A DNA stretch of 64,000 bases from Geomonas oryzisoli (GCF_018986915.1 NZ_CP076723.1:3381501-3445500), one strand, 5' to 3'; positions 16,487 to 25,599 are shown, numbered from the stretch's first letter. Numbers and translations are program-made. The notes: generated by a model from the letters alone, not told the origin.

Positions 16487-18946
16487 ATGAGTAAAATACT
16501 CTTCGTACAAAGCGGCAATGCTGAACTGGCGGCGAAGTCCCTGCGCATTCTCAAAGAGAAGATCTTTACCTCAGGCGCCGAAATCGATTTTGTTGCCGAT
16601 GATGTCCATACTGCCGTGCCAGGCAACTTGGTTCCGGATCTGTGTCGTTACATTTCGCTGAAGCGCGGCATCCCGGTGGCAATCTCGTTTCTGTTCAGCC
16701 TCTGGAACACCAAGTACGACACCGTCGTCGTTATGTTCACCCGCGAATCAGGCTTCATCAAGCACAAGATCCTCGGCGTGCTGGCGAGGAAGAGCAACCT
16801 GATCATATTCAACGAGAACGTGGACTGTTTCAGCTACAGCCATAAGAAGATGTACCAACACCTGCGCTGGAGATGGATAGCCTTTCTAAACTCAAACAGG
16901 AGCGGTATCCTCAGGAGCGTCAACGACGGGCTCAAGGTCCTGCGTAACGAAGGTCCGGCGTCCTTTGTCAGCATCTGCTGGAACAGACTGAAGGCGCGCA
17001 GGCCTAAAAAGGTGAAGACACAGCTTCGCACCAACATCGGGCCTCTTACATTTCCTGTTTTCGCAGAGCCTACTGTCTCTGTTGTAATCCCCGTTTACAA
17101 CAAGATCCTCTATACACAGAACTGCCTCGCTTCAATCCTTGAACAGACTCCTGACACGGCATACGAGATCATTGTCGTGGACGACAACTCGTCCGATGCC
17201 ACTGAAAAAACGCTGCGGGCGATGGAAAACCTGGTGTACATCCGGGCCGAACAAAACAGGGGATTCGTCGGGTCTTGCAATGCGGGCGCCGACGTGGCTC
17301 GCGGCAAGTACATCCTGTTTCTCAACAACGACACCACAGTGACACCCGGCTGGCTCTCTGCGTTGGTAAACACTTTGGACGGTGACCCGAGCTGCGGCGC
17401 GGTGGGATCAAAGCTGGTATATCCCGACGGCACACTGCAGGAGGCAGGTGGCATCATCTGGAAGGATGCCAGCGGCTGGAACTTCGGAAAGTTCGACGAT
17501 CCCTCGAAACCCGAGTACAACTATCTGCGCGCAGTAGACTACTGCTCTGGCGCTTCCCTCATGGTGCGAAAGGAACTCTTCCACCAAATCGGAGGGTTTG
17601 ACCAGCGTTACGCTCCCGCCTACTGGGAGGACACCGACTTGTGCTTCTCGGTCAGGAGTCTTGGCTACCGGGTCCTGTACCAGCCCGAGTCTGTCATAGT
17701 CCATTACGAAGGTGTATCCGCAGGGACCAGCACCTCATCAGGAATGAAGAAGTATCAGGAGATAAACACGGCGAAGTTCGTGGAAAAATGGTCGGATCAG
17801 TTAAAACTGCAGTGCGAACACAGTGTCGACAATCTCTTTGACGCAAGAGACCGAAATCCGGGCAAGCGGATCCTGGTCATCGACCACTATGTCCCCACGT
17901 ACAACAAGGATGCCGGCTCTTTCTTCATGTACAGCTTGCTGAGGGCCCTGGCCAACCTCGGCTTCCGGGTGGTTTTTTGGCCGGACAACCTGCATCGCAG
18001 TGAACCATACACGACACTTGTGCAGCAGATGGGCGTAGAGGTGATCTACGGACGACACGACTTCGACCATTACCTGGAAAAACATCAGAGGCACTTCGAC
18101 GCCGCAATCCTGACCAGAAACCATATCGCCATCAACTTCATAGACACGGTCAGATCGAGAATCAAGAAAGTCATCTATCATGATCCAGATTTGGAGTTCC
18201 TCCGCGAGCAGAGAAGATTTCAGTTCGAGGGCGGCGAAGAGGATGAACTCGAAAATATTAAACAGCGGGAGATGTACCTCTTTAGAAATTGCGACATTAT
18301 CAGCATCCACAGCACGGTCGAGCGTGACATTATTCAGGATGAACTGCAGGACGCCGCAGTAACGGTGATCCCGCTTCCCATCAACGGCATTACCGACTGC
18401 ACCACGAGATTCACCGATCGGTCAGGCCTTCTCTTCGTTGGCAGCACCCACCCTCCCAACGTGGATGCACTGGCATACTTTCTGGAGAAGGTCTTTCCTC
18501 TCATCACAGCAAAGCGCCCGGACGTGAAGTTGCACATCGTGGGACAGGTCCCCCAAAGCAAGCTGAAGCACTGCAATCTCAGCAACGTCGTTTTCACCGG
18601 GTTTGTGGAAGACCTTCTCCCGTTGTTCGAGCAGGCCCGGGTCTACATAGCACCACTTCGCTATGGCGCCGGCATCAAAGGAAAGATACTGGAAGCTCTC
18701 AGCTTCGGCCTGCCGGTCGTGACCACCTCCATCGGTGCCGAAGGAATCGGCCTGACCCATGCGAAGGACGCCTTCATTGAAGACGATCATGCGGGATTCG
18801 CCGAGGCAGTGCTGAAACTATACGATGATCCACAGCTATGGGATGAAGTACGGCTAAGCGGCCAGAAGCATGTTGCGGAAAATTTTTCGCAGTCAGTTTT
18901 TACAGACAAGGTACGGGAGACGCTCACCGCGCTTCTAGACTCGTAG
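16487..18946 (+). CDS. Two-domain glycosyltransferase (GT2 plus GT4)
   Basis: An 819-residue protein. Residues about 1-180 are an unassigned N-terminal domain (MSKILFVQSGN...). Residues about 195-430 form a GT2 domain with VSVVIPVYNKILYTQNC, VVDDNSSDAT, LFLNNDT and YWEDTDLCFSVR. Residues about 455-819 form a GT-B domain of family 4: DHYVPTYNKDAGSFFMYS, LLFVGSTHPPNVDAL, and the C-terminal donor site APLRYGAGIKGKILEALSFG. Two catalytic domains suggest it adds two different sugars of the repeat unit. Chains with this architecture are frequent in ABC-exporter glycan clusters. ATG 16487 follows the previous stop by 21 bp. Confidence 0.9.
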   Translation: MSKILFVQSGNAELAAKSLRILKEKIFTSGAEIDFVADDVHTAVPGNLVPDLCRYISLKRGIPVAISFLFSLWNTKYDTVVVMFTRESGFIKHKILGVLARKSNLIIFNENVDCFSYSHKKMYQHLRWRWIAFLNSNRSGILRSVNDGLKVLRNEGPASFVSICWNRLKARRPKKVKTQLRTNIGPLTFPVFAEPTVSVVIPVYNKILYTQNCLASILEQTPDTAYEIIVVDDNSSDATEKTLRAMENLVYIRAEQNRGFVGSCNAGADVARGKYILFLNNDTTVTPGWLSALVNTLDGDPSCGAVGSKLVYPDGTLQEAGGIIWKDASGWNFGKFDDPSKPEYNYLRAVDYCSGASLMVRKELFHQIGGFDQRYAPAYWEDTDLCFSVRSLGYRVLYQPESVIVHYEGVSAGTSTSSGMKKYQEINTAKFVEKWSDQLKLQCEHSVDNLFDARDRNPGKRILVIDHYVPTYNKDAGSFFMYSLLRALANLGFRVVFWPDNLHRSEPYTTLVQQMGVEVIYGRHDFDHYLEKHQRHFDAAILTRNHIAINFIDTVRSRIKKVIYHDPDLEFLREQRRFQFEGGEEDELENIKQREMYLFRNCDIISIHSTVERDIIQDELQDAAVTVIPLPINGITDCTTRFTDRSGLLFVGSTHPPNVDALAYFLEKVFPLITAKRPDVKLHIVGQVPQSKLKHCNLSNVVFTGFVEDLLPLFEQARVYIAPLRYGAGIKGKILEALSFGLPVVTTSIGAEGIGLTHAKDAFIEDDHAGFAEAVLKLYDDPQLWDEVRLSGQKHVAENFSQSVFTDKVRETLTALLDS

Positions 18947-18970
18947 GAAGTTATTAAAGGTGGTAAGGCA

Positions 18971-20125
18971 TTGAACAGACGCAACATCGATAAAGCTCCT
19001 GTTTTCGTCATTGGTTCCTATAGGTCCGGCACCAGCGTGTTAACCTGGTGCTTGGGACAGCATCCCCAGATTCTCGCGCTGGAGGAAACAAACTGGATCG
19101 CGTATCTGAGTGTCTACCTCGATACACTCTTCTTGCTGGGCACGGTAAACGCCGACCACTCGAACATCAGTTCAATCGGCGTCACCGAAGATGAGTTTTG
19201 CGAGTTTTTCGGGCAGGGGGTCAACAACTTCATATCCAACTACCTCGACAGATACCTGGAGGCTGCAAAGGCAAGGTCTGATCAGGACCCTCGGCTCAAG
19301 TCAGCACTCTACAACCTCGCACACGGCAGGGGGCAAACAAAGGATCGCTGGGTAGACGGTACGCCGGAAAACTCACACTTCGTTTACGGCCTGAACCGTC
19401 TCTATCCTGGCGCAAAATTTATTCATATCCTCAGGACCCCTCACGACGTGGCGAAGAGTTTGCAAAACTTTTCCAAGGCAGGCGGCAGGGATTACAGCGA
19501 AGAAGAGGCGTACCGTACGTGGATGAGATTGGTGAACGCATCAGCCGAAGCAGAGGCTGCCCTCGGCCCAGACAAGGTAACAAGAGTTCTGTACTCGGAT
19601 CTTGTAGACAGGCCGAAGGAAGTTATCGCCCATTGTCTCGACTTCATAGGTTTGCCTTTTGACGAGACGTGCCTATTGCCGTTACATAAAAAAATCAACA
19701 GTTCCGGCGACACCACCATATCTTCAAAACCAGACTTTGAGCGTACCTATATCGCGGAGGCCTCACGACTCTATCAGGATCTGCTCCAACTGCAGCCTCG
19801 AAAAACCGTTGATCCAGAGCGGCACATGGCAATGAAAGATAAATTCCTGGAGTTTGCGAAGCAGTTCAGGCTAGAGGAAATAGACAGGCTGTCTCGATGG
19901 GGACAGGAGCTGGACGCAGAAATCCGGGAAAAAGACTGCAGGATCCTCGACCTGCAGAAAGAGGTCGAGGAACTAGGGACTTGGGGCAGGAGCCTGGATG
20001 CAACCATCGCCGAAATGGAAGACGAAATTGCAACTCTAAGAAGCCAGCTGCAAGAAAAAGATGATACGTTGCCTTTAGCAAACGGGGAAGCACCGCTTTC
20101 ACCAAAATCACACATGGAGGAGTAA
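18971..20125 (+). CDS. Sulfotransferase with C-terminal 28-residue-repeat coiled coil
   Basis: A 384-residue protein starting at TTG 18971 behind AAAGGTGG. The PAPS loop is VFVIGSYRSGTSVLTWCLG (about residues 12-30), the 3'-phosphate site is KFIHILRTPHDVAKSL, and VDGTPENS lies between, the pattern of bacterial carbohydrate sulfotransferases. After residue 300 the protein becomes coiled coil with RWGQELDAEIREKDCRILDL, continuing to TWGRSLDATIAEMEDEI. Trp 310 and Trp 338 are exactly 28 residues apart and the surrounding pattern matches the ten repeats of the glycosyltransferase encoded at 14342. This is a rare fusion and may dock the sulfotransferase onto the glycosyltransferase coil. Confidence 0.87.
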   Translation: MNRRNIDKAPVFVIGSYRSGTSVLTWCLGQHPQILALEETNWIAYLSVYLDTLFLLGTVNADHSNISSIGVTEDEFCEFFGQGVNNFISNYLDRYLEAAKARSDQDPRLKSALYNLAHGRGQTKDRWVDGTPENSHFVYGLNRLYPGAKFIHILRTPHDVAKSLQNFSKAGGRDYSEEEAYRTWMRLVNASAEAEAALGPDKVTRVLYSDLVDRPKEVIAHCLDFIGLPFDETCLLPLHKKINSSGDTTISSKPDFERTYIAEASRLYQDLLQLQPRKTVDPERHMAMKDKFLEFAKQFRLEEIDRLSRWGQELDAEIREKDCRILDLQKEVEELGTWGRSLDATIAEMEDEIATLRSQLQEKDDTLPLANGEAPLSPKSHMEE

Positions 20126-20126
20126 A

Positions 20127-20546
20127 GTGAAAAAACACGTAGCGATGATATCTATGCTGCTCGTTGCCGTCGCATTCGCCGGTTGCGACAAGAAAGAAGC
20201 CCAGGAAGCGTCCAAAGCCACCCAAACCGCACCTGCAGCGCCGGCCCAGCCCGGGCAGCAACTGGTTCTGGTTGACTTCGGCCCCAAAGCGACACCAGTG
20301 GGGAAAGACTTCAACATTCAGCCCAACGGTGAAAGTGCTCTTTGGGCAAAAGCAGAAAACGTAACCCCCAGCACCGTGATCGTTTTGAATAACGTCCAGA
20401 TGAAAAGCAACCCGAAGAAGGAAGGGAATGCCATCACCTGCTTCGTACCCAAAAGCGCTTACTCGGCAGCGGGTGAGTATCCGGTGTTCCTCCTCGACAC
20501 CAAAACCGGGTCCAAATCAAACGAGCTGAAGCTGGTGGTAAAATAA
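20127..20546 (+). CDS. Small lipoprotein, unknown function
   Basis: A 139-residue protein with a lipoprotein signal peptide: MKKHVAMISMLLVAVAFAGC, with Cys20 as the lipidation site. An Ala/Pro/Gln-rich linker follows, then a compact beta-rich domain of about 85 residues (LVLVDFGPKATPVGKDFNIQ... EYPVFLLDTKTGSKSNELKLVV). The domain resembles an immunoglobulin-like or IPT/TIG-type fold, but I do not recognise a named family. GTG 20127 is preceded by GGAGG inside the end of the sulfotransferase gene, one base after its stop, so it is the last gene of the polysaccharide transcription unit and may act in surface assembly. Confidence 0.75.
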   Translation: MKKHVAMISMLLVAVAFAGCDKKEAQEASKATQTAPAAPAQPGQQLVLVDFGPKATPVGKDFNIQPNGESALWAKAENVTPSTVIVLNNVQMKSNPKKEGNAITCFVPKSAYSAAGEYPVFLLDTKTGSKSNELKLVVK

Positions 20547-20576
20547 GTTAAACAAACGACGTCTGCCGAACAACAA

Positions 20577-20610
20577 GAAAGGGGGGGCATCCAACGATGC
20601 CCCCCCTTTC
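20577..20610. terminator. Bidirectional terminator ending the polysaccharide island
   Basis: GAAAGGGGGGGCAT (20577-20590) pairs with ATGCCCCCCCTTTC (20597-20610) across a 6-nt loop. It lies between the convergent genes ending at 20546 and 20634. Confidence 0.85.
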
Positions 20611-20633
20611 TAATACCCATTTATTGAGCGGAA

Positions 20634-21629
20634 CTACCAGACGGGCTTCCACACGTAGGCCTCGGTTGCATCTTTAATGCAGACTTCGAGGGTATCCATG
20701 ACTCCAGTACCGTTCCTGGTCAACCAGAAGGTGCCGCGGGCGTTGGTGTCACAGGTGGGTTTCGCAGTGACCGTGTTGAGACGGAGCCCGCCGTTTACCT
20801 CAACCCTTTGAGTGGGAGTGGTGGTACCGAAACCAACATTACCGGTGTTCTTGATTACCATCTGGGTCGCGAGGGTGTTGCTGCCAGCGGGAGCGCGCTG
20901 GAACACGAGCTGGTCATTGTTGATTTGAAGACCGATGCCCCAACTTGGCTTGGTGACATCATCTTGAACACCAGTTAGCGACCAGTTAGCCAGATATAGC
21001 GGGTTTCCTACTCCGCCAACTGTCATGGCATTACTAAATGAAGCTGCGGTGTTCTTAATCGTGAAGCCTGCTACTCCTGCTTGGGCTATGCGTATTTGAC
21101 CTGCAACATCAAGTGTATACGCAGGAGTCGAAGTACCTATTCCGACACTGCCTGCGGAATAATAGGCATTGTTTCCTGACAATGCAAAAGGACTTGCTCC
21201 GGTGGGCCCCTGCGGACCGGTTGCGCCTGTGGGTCCCTGCGGACCGGTAGCACCGGCGGCGCCATCGGCGCCGGTGGCACCTTTCTGAGCCATCACGGTC
21301 CAGGATGCCGGCACGAGGTCGGGCTGGGCGTTGGTGCTGGCGGCAAGGGCGATGTAGCTGCCGCCACCGTAGGTGACCACATCGTCTTTGGCATAGACGG
21401 TGGCTGAGCTCCAGGCTCCCTTGAAATGGGCGACATTTTGGAGCAGTGCGCCATCTCCGGTGTACTGGCCAGCGGTCACGTTGCCTTCGGAGGTGACTTT
21501 GAACTTGACGGTTCCGGTTGAGGGGTCCTCGACGGTGATCCTGTCGGTTTCGACGGCTCCCGCCACTACGGGGAGCACACTCAGGGGCACGGCGCACAGC
21601 GCTGCGATGATCATCTTCCTGCTGTTCAT
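20634..21629 (-). CDS. Secreted collagen-like protein with carbohydrate-binding module
   Basis: A 331-residue exported protein with a signal peptide of about 25 residues. After an N-terminal segment it has a chitin-binding-type (CBM5/12-like) module, FKGAWSSATVYAKDDVVTYG then YIALAASTN. Next comes a short Gly-X-Y collagen-like stretch (GATGADGAAGATGPQGPTGA...) of about 30 residues. The C-terminal half has YSAGSVGIGTSTPAYTLDVAG and VGFGTTTPTQRVEVNGG, typical of phage tail-fibre or trimeric surface proteins. The order suggests a trimeric fibre with a sugar-binding head. It is encoded downstream of, and in the same direction as, the S53 protease gene, separated by 57 bp with a duplicated 16-bp sequence. 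Confidence 0.83.
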   Translation of the reverse strand: MNSRKMIIAALCAVPLSVLPVVAGAVETDRITVEDPSTGTVKFKVTSEGNVTAGQYTGDGALLQNVAHFKGAWSSATVYAKDDVVTYGGGSYIALAASTNAQPDLVPASWTVMAQKGATGADGAAGATGPQGPTGATGPQGPTGASPFALSGNNAYYSAGSVGIGTSTPAYTLDVAGQIRIAQAGVAGFTIKNTAASFSNAMTVGGVGNPLYLANWSLTGVQDDVTKPSWGIGLQINNDQLVFQRAPAGSNTLATQMVIKNTGNVGFGTTTPTQRVEVNGGLRLNTVTAKPTCDTNARGTFWLTRNGTGVMDTLEVCIKDATEAYVWKPVW

Positions 21630-21645
21630 GGATTACTCCTTTTCC

Positions 21646-21684
21646 GCAAATTGATTACATGCATAGTTGCAAATTGATTACATG
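21646..21684. repeat. Direct repeat gcaaattgattacatg, two copies
   Basis: Identical 16-bp copies at 21646-21661 and 21669-21684 (23-bp period) fill the gap between the protease stop and the collagen-like gene start. They may be a slippage duplication or a binding site. Confidence 0.7.
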
Positions 21685-21686
21685 GA

Positions 21687-24014
21687 TTACTTGAACGCCA
21701 GCTTGTCAATGGCGACGGTTCCTTTGGTGACCCGCAGCTTGCCAAGCACGCCGGTCTTGTTGGAGTTGTCGGAATAAGCACAATCGTTGCCGCCGCTGAG
21801 CGAAACGGCGATATCCCGATCGAAGACGAAGTCGGCGCTGAAATCAAGGGCCTGCAGCTGCAGATCCGCCCCGCTGGCTGCGGCGAGATAGGCCGAGCTG
21901 AAGTCAGGGTAGAGAACCGGGGTGGCACCGGCGATTTCCACCGGCTGATTGCTGCAGGCGGTCGCGCTGACCGCAAGGGAGAAGCTCTTGGTGACGGCGG
22001 TTCCCATGGTGTCCGTGAGCCGTACCGTGAAGCCGAACACGCCGGTGCTGGTCGGGGTCCCGCTCACCACGCCGCCGCTCGACAGGGCGAGGCCGCCGGC
22101 GAGGCTTCCGCTTGCTAACGACCAGGTGTAGGGAGCGCTGCCGCCGGACGCGGAGAGCGTGGCGCTGTAGGCTACGCCCTGCGTTCCGTTGGCAAGGGAG
22201 CCGGCGGTGATGGCAAGGGCGGGTGCGGTGGGCCAGTTGTTCACCAGTGCATTGGCGTCGACCGAGCCCAGACCGGTGACCAAGTCGTAACCGGTGGTGC
22301 AGGAATAACCGGTGACACCGGGAACGGAGCTGCTGCCGGCGGTGGAGTCGTGGAACACGGCGGGGCCGGCAGAGGTGTACTGGGCGTTGCCCATCTGGTA
22401 GAGCTTGATGTTTGCGTTACCCTGCCTGACCCCGGTCTTCTGCACGATGAGCGCCATGATGCCGGCGAAGGAGGGAGAGGCGGCGGATGTTCCGCTCATG
22501 GTGTAGAGTGCGTTCTTGCTCCTGACCAGGTACGGCACGTGCGCCGATGCGGTCAGCGAGACGTCGGGGATGCCACGCATGGTGCCGGCCGGTACGCCCG
22601 GCGCGACCTGCCAGGACGGCTTGGAGTAGATGCTGGAAAGACCGCTGCCCGTGGCCCAGAGCTGATATCCGCCGGAAACCACGCCGCTCTCATTCCATGC
22701 GCTCTCCGGGATGTAGCCTACCGCCGAGTTGTAGTAGAGGCCGTTGGTGGCCCTCCAGTAGCCGCCGCCCCCATCGTTGAAGTTGGTCCCGCCGACAGCG
22801 ACGTTGTACGGTGTGGAGGCGAGGCCGTTGATCCCCAAGCCGGTACCGGTGGCTGCGTCCGGGCTGTTGCAGCCGGCGGCGCCCGAGTCGCCGGCTGCGA
22901 CAACGGAGGTGATCCCCTGTGCGGCAGCCTGCTGCCACAGGTTGTTGTAGAAGTTGTTCTGCGACGTGCCCATGGACGCCTCGCACAGACCGAAGCTGGT
23001 GGTCATGACGGGGGCGAGGTTGTGATCGACGATGTACTGTGCCGAGAGATCGACGCCGTCGGTGGTGGCGGTCGTCTTGGAGATGACGAACTGGACGGTT
23101 GCATTCTTGGCGACCGCACCGGCCCACTCGACGTCGAGGTCCGCCTCGTTGTCCTCGCCCGTGCTGACCGACCCGGGATCGGTGCCGTTCACGATCACCG
23201 TCACCGCTTTCGCCGGGAGCCCCATGATGCTGCGGAAATCACTCCAGTTGCTGCCGGTTGGATGGGTACGCCCGACAACGGCGATGGTCTGGCCGGTGCC
23301 GTCGTAGCCCGCGCTGTAGAGCGGGTTCAGGTTGTAGATGGTGGCAAAGTCGATCGGGGACATCCAGTGAATGCTGGAGCTGTAGGTGTATTCGGGGTTG
23401 ACCTCGGCCAACAGTTTGGCTCCGGTGTTCATGGGCTTGTGACCGAAGTCGTGCAGGGTCGCGACGCCGGCTACCACATCGGCCAGGCCGCGGGGAATCT
23501 CGGGGTCCTGCGCGTTGGCGTGGCGAACCTTGCCGTCCACCTCGTACTTGCGGATCTTAGTGCGGAACGCCTTTTCCACCTTGGCAACGTCACCGGAGAA
23601 GTTGATCGAGGTGCGGCCGCGGGAAACCCCGTCGATGGTGAATCCCTGGGACGCGAGCCATCCCTTGATGGCGCCGATGTCCTCCGGATCCGGGGCAAAG
23701 CGGTCGGCGAACTCTTCGGGGGTCAGCCAGTGCTGGTAATCGGGTGAAGCCGGATCGTGCTGCTCCGCCAGCAGCTTGTTGAGTTGCTGGTGTTTCTCGG
23801 GTGAGAGCTGCAGCGTCAGAATCATGCGCTCCATCGGCAGCGTCGGCTCCGCAGGGCCGGCATCGAACTCGGCACGAGCGTTGGGGTGAACGTTCCCCTT
23901 CAGGGGGACCCTGTCGTTGTCGTCAATAACACGTGGCGAACGAGCGAACGCAGGAACGGCAGCCAGCAGGAGGGTTACGGCCGCAGCCGTGGCAAGACAG
24001 GTTTTTTTGCGCAT
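21687..24014 (-). CDS. S53 family serine-carboxyl protease (sedolisin/kumamolisin type)
   Basis: A 775-residue secreted protease. A signal peptide (1-24) is followed by the pro-kumamolisin activation domain (about 50-190; MILTLQLSPEKHQQLNKLL, YQHWLTPEEFADRFAP). The catalytic domain carries Glu290 and Asp294 in NEADLDVEWAG, Asp376 in AAGDSGA and the nucleophile Ser510 in SGTSAASPSFAG, the complete sedolisin set. Residues about 605-690 are a putative Ig (He_PIG) domain (GTQGVAYSATLSASGGSAPY, continuing to VSGTPTSTG). The last 80 residues may be an attachment domain. Such enzymes usually work at acidic pH after self-cleavage of the pro-domain. It is followed in the same direction by a collagen-like protein gene, which may be a partner or a substrate. 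Confidence 0.93.
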   Translation of the reverse strand: MRKKTCLATAAAVTLLLAAVPAFARSPRVIDDNDRVPLKGNVHPNARAEFDAGPAEPTLPMERMILTLQLSPEKHQQLNKLLAEQHDPASPDYQHWLTPEEFADRFAPDPEDIGAIKGWLASQGFTIDGVSRGRTSINFSGDVAKVEKAFRTKIRKYEVDGKVRHANAQDPEIPRGLADVVAGVATLHDFGHKPMNTGAKLLAEVNPEYTYSSSIHWMSPIDFATIYNLNPLYSAGYDGTGQTIAVVGRTHPTGSNWSDFRSIMGLPAKAVTVIVNGTDPGSVSTGEDNEADLDVEWAGAVAKNATVQFVISKTTATTDGVDLSAQYIVDHNLAPVMTTSFGLCEASMGTSQNNFYNNLWQQAAAQGITSVVAAGDSGAAGCNSPDAATGTGLGINGLASTPYNVAVGGTNFNDGGGGYWRATNGLYYNSAVGYIPESAWNESGVVSGGYQLWATGSGLSSIYSKPSWQVAPGVPAGTMRGIPDVSLTASAHVPYLVRSKNALYTMSGTSAASPSFAGIMALIVQKTGVRQGNANIKLYQMGNAQYTSAGPAVFHDSTAGSSSVPGVTGYSCTTGYDLVTGLGSVDANALVNNWPTAPALAITAGSLANGTQGVAYSATLSASGGSAPYTWSLASGSLAGGLALSSGGVVSGTPTSTGVFGFTVRLTDTMGTAVTKSFSLAVSATACSNQPVEIAGATPVLYPDFSSAYLAAASGADLQLQALDFSADFVFDRDIAVSLSGGNDCAYSDNSNKTGVLGKLRVTKGTVAIDKLAFK

Positions 24015-24305
24015 CGGGTCACCTCGCCCGCAATCGGGCAGATAATTTTATTGCAATAAAAATTTATTTACAAACCCACAATCGGCACTTCTCACAATTT
24101 TGATGCCGTTTCGATACCAAAGCCCTCGTGAAAACACCGAGTAAAAAGACGGTGAATTCGCAATATGGCGTAACCGCCAACGGATTGACCGTATAAAATA
24201 CAGGGGTTTCGGGCACAATGGAGATTCATGGATTACATATCTGCCAGAACCGTACCCGTGAAAGAGCGTCCGGCAAAAAGCGCTTAAGCAAACAAAGCGG
24301 TTAAT
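24015..24305. other. Upstream region of the S53 protease gene, no gene seen
   Basis: About 290 bp, A+T-rich near the protease start (ttgcaataaaaatttatttac at about 24051-24071), which probably holds its promoter. I found no ORF, riboswitch consensus or strong hairpin apart from a small CGCCCGCAATCGGGC palindrome-like stem near 24029. Confidence 0.4.
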
Positions 24306-24329
24306 CCGAAAGGAGCGGGAAGTAAGACT

Positions 24330-25060
24330 TTGGGCTTAAACCAGAGGCCATAGATTTCATAGCGTCCTTCGCGTCTTTGGAAACTTTGCGTAACTGCACT
24401 TAAAAGCGGTTACGCAAAGAACGCCGAGTATCCGCAATGAACGGGAAGCAAGATTTTGGTGTTAAACCAAAAGCCATAGACTCCATAGCGCCCTCCGCGC
24501 ATCCTTTTGCGTGCTTTGCGTAACTGTTTTGAAAAGCGGTTGCGCAAAGAGCGCGGAGTATCCGCAATGAGCGGGAAGTAAGAGTTTTGAGGTTAAACCA
24601 GAAGCCATAGATTTCATCGCGCCCTCCGCGCATCCTTTTGCGTGCTTTGCGTAACTGCTTTGAAAAGCGGTTGCGCAAAGAGCGCGGAGTATCCGCAATG
24701 AGCGGGAAGTAAGACTTTGGGGTTAAACCAGAAGCCATAGATTTCATCGCGTCCTTCGCGCATCCTTTTGCGTTCTTTGCGTAACTGCTTTGAAAAGCGG
24801 TTGCGCAAAGAGCGCGGAGTATCCGCAATGAGCGGGAAGTAAGACTTTGGGGTTAAACCAGAAGCCATAGATTTCATCACGTCCTTTGCGTGCTTTGCGT
24901 AACTGCTTTGAAAAGCGGTTACGCAACGAACGCCGAGTATCCGCAATGAACGGGAAGCAAGATTTTGGTGTTAAACCAAAAGCCATAGATTTCATCGCGT
25001 CCTTCGCGCATCCTTTGGGTGCTTTGCGTAACTGCTTGAAAACGGTTGTGCAAGATCGCT
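24330..25060. repeat. Cluster of about five roughly 130-bp repeats with inverted ends
   Basis: The marker gagtatccgc recurs at 24426, 24556, 24687, 24817 and 24935, giving periods of 130, 131, 130 and 118 bp. Each unit runs from agcggttacgcaaagaacgc through a conserved middle (gggaagtaag, ggttaaaccagaagccatag) to the inverse arm ctttgcgtaactgctttg, so it can fold as a long hairpin. A degraded copy follows to 25060. The minus-strand frames crossing the repeats (peptides such as SLRNRFSKQLRKARK) are by-products and not genes. Confidence 0.9.
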
Positions 25061-25202
25061 GATGTATTCGCGAAGAGCAGGAAACAAAAACCGATAATCA
25101 AAGGGAGAAAATTTCACAGCGCGCTCGCACATTCTTTTCATGGGGGCTTTGCGTAGCCGTCTTTTGAATTAAACTACATTCATTCAAAATGACGGAGGGG
25201 GT

Positions 25203-25589
25203 ATGGAAACGATTGATGAGGTCGGCAGATCGGTCCTTGGAGCGGCGATTAACGTGCATAGCCACCTGGGACCTGGGCTACTGGAAGCTGCTTACCAAAA
25301 ATGCCTTTGCTACGAGCTTCAGTTGCAAGGCTTTACCGTCGACTGCGAAGTTGCATTACCTCTTCGGTATCGCGACCTCTGCCTGGACCTTAGCTACCGA
25401 GTGGACATGATAGTTAACAACTGTGTCCTGATAGAAAACAAATGCGTGGACAAAATCATCCCCTTACACGAAGCTCAACTTCTCACTTACCTGAGGCTAA
25501 GCGGCTTGAAGCTCGGGTACGTTCTGAATTGGAACGTGTCGCTCATGAAGAACGGCATGAAGAGAATGGTTAATAATTTGGGACGCTGA
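25203..25589 (+). CDS. GxxExxY family protein (PD-(D/E)XK nuclease-like)
   Basis: A 128-residue protein from ATG 25203 behind CGGAGGGGG. The N-terminus METIDEVGRSVLGAAINVHS is followed by GPGLLEAAYQKCLCYELQL, the GxxExxY signature (G-LLE-AAY). Then come RVDMIVNNCVLIENKCVDKI, which resembles the D...ExK core of a PD-(D/E)XK nuclease fold, and HEAQLLTYLRLSGLKLGYVLNW. Length and motifs fit the family (PF13366, about 125 residues). No biochemical function is established that I know of. It sits between two clusters of the 130-bp repeat, an association I also recall from other genomes, so a role in repeat maintenance or spread is worth considering. Confidence 0.88.
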   Translation: METIDEVGRSVLGAAINVHSHLGPGLLEAAYQKCLCYELQLQGFTVDCEVALPLRYRDLCLDLSYRVDMIVNNCVLIENKCVDKIIPLHEAQLLTYLRLSGLKLGYVLNWNVSLMKNGMKRMVNNLGR

Positions 25590-25599
25590 ACTGTGCCGA

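Noticed and set aside
22350-23747. A 465-codon plus-strand frame opposite the S53 protease gene
   Set aside because: The protease motifs on the minus strand are complete; the opposite frame is Val/Gly/Asp-rich shadow sequence.
24400-25101. Small minus-strand proteins with peptides like SLRNRFSKQLRKARK
   Set aside because: They are translations of the palindromic repeat, change with each copy and have no ribosome binding site.
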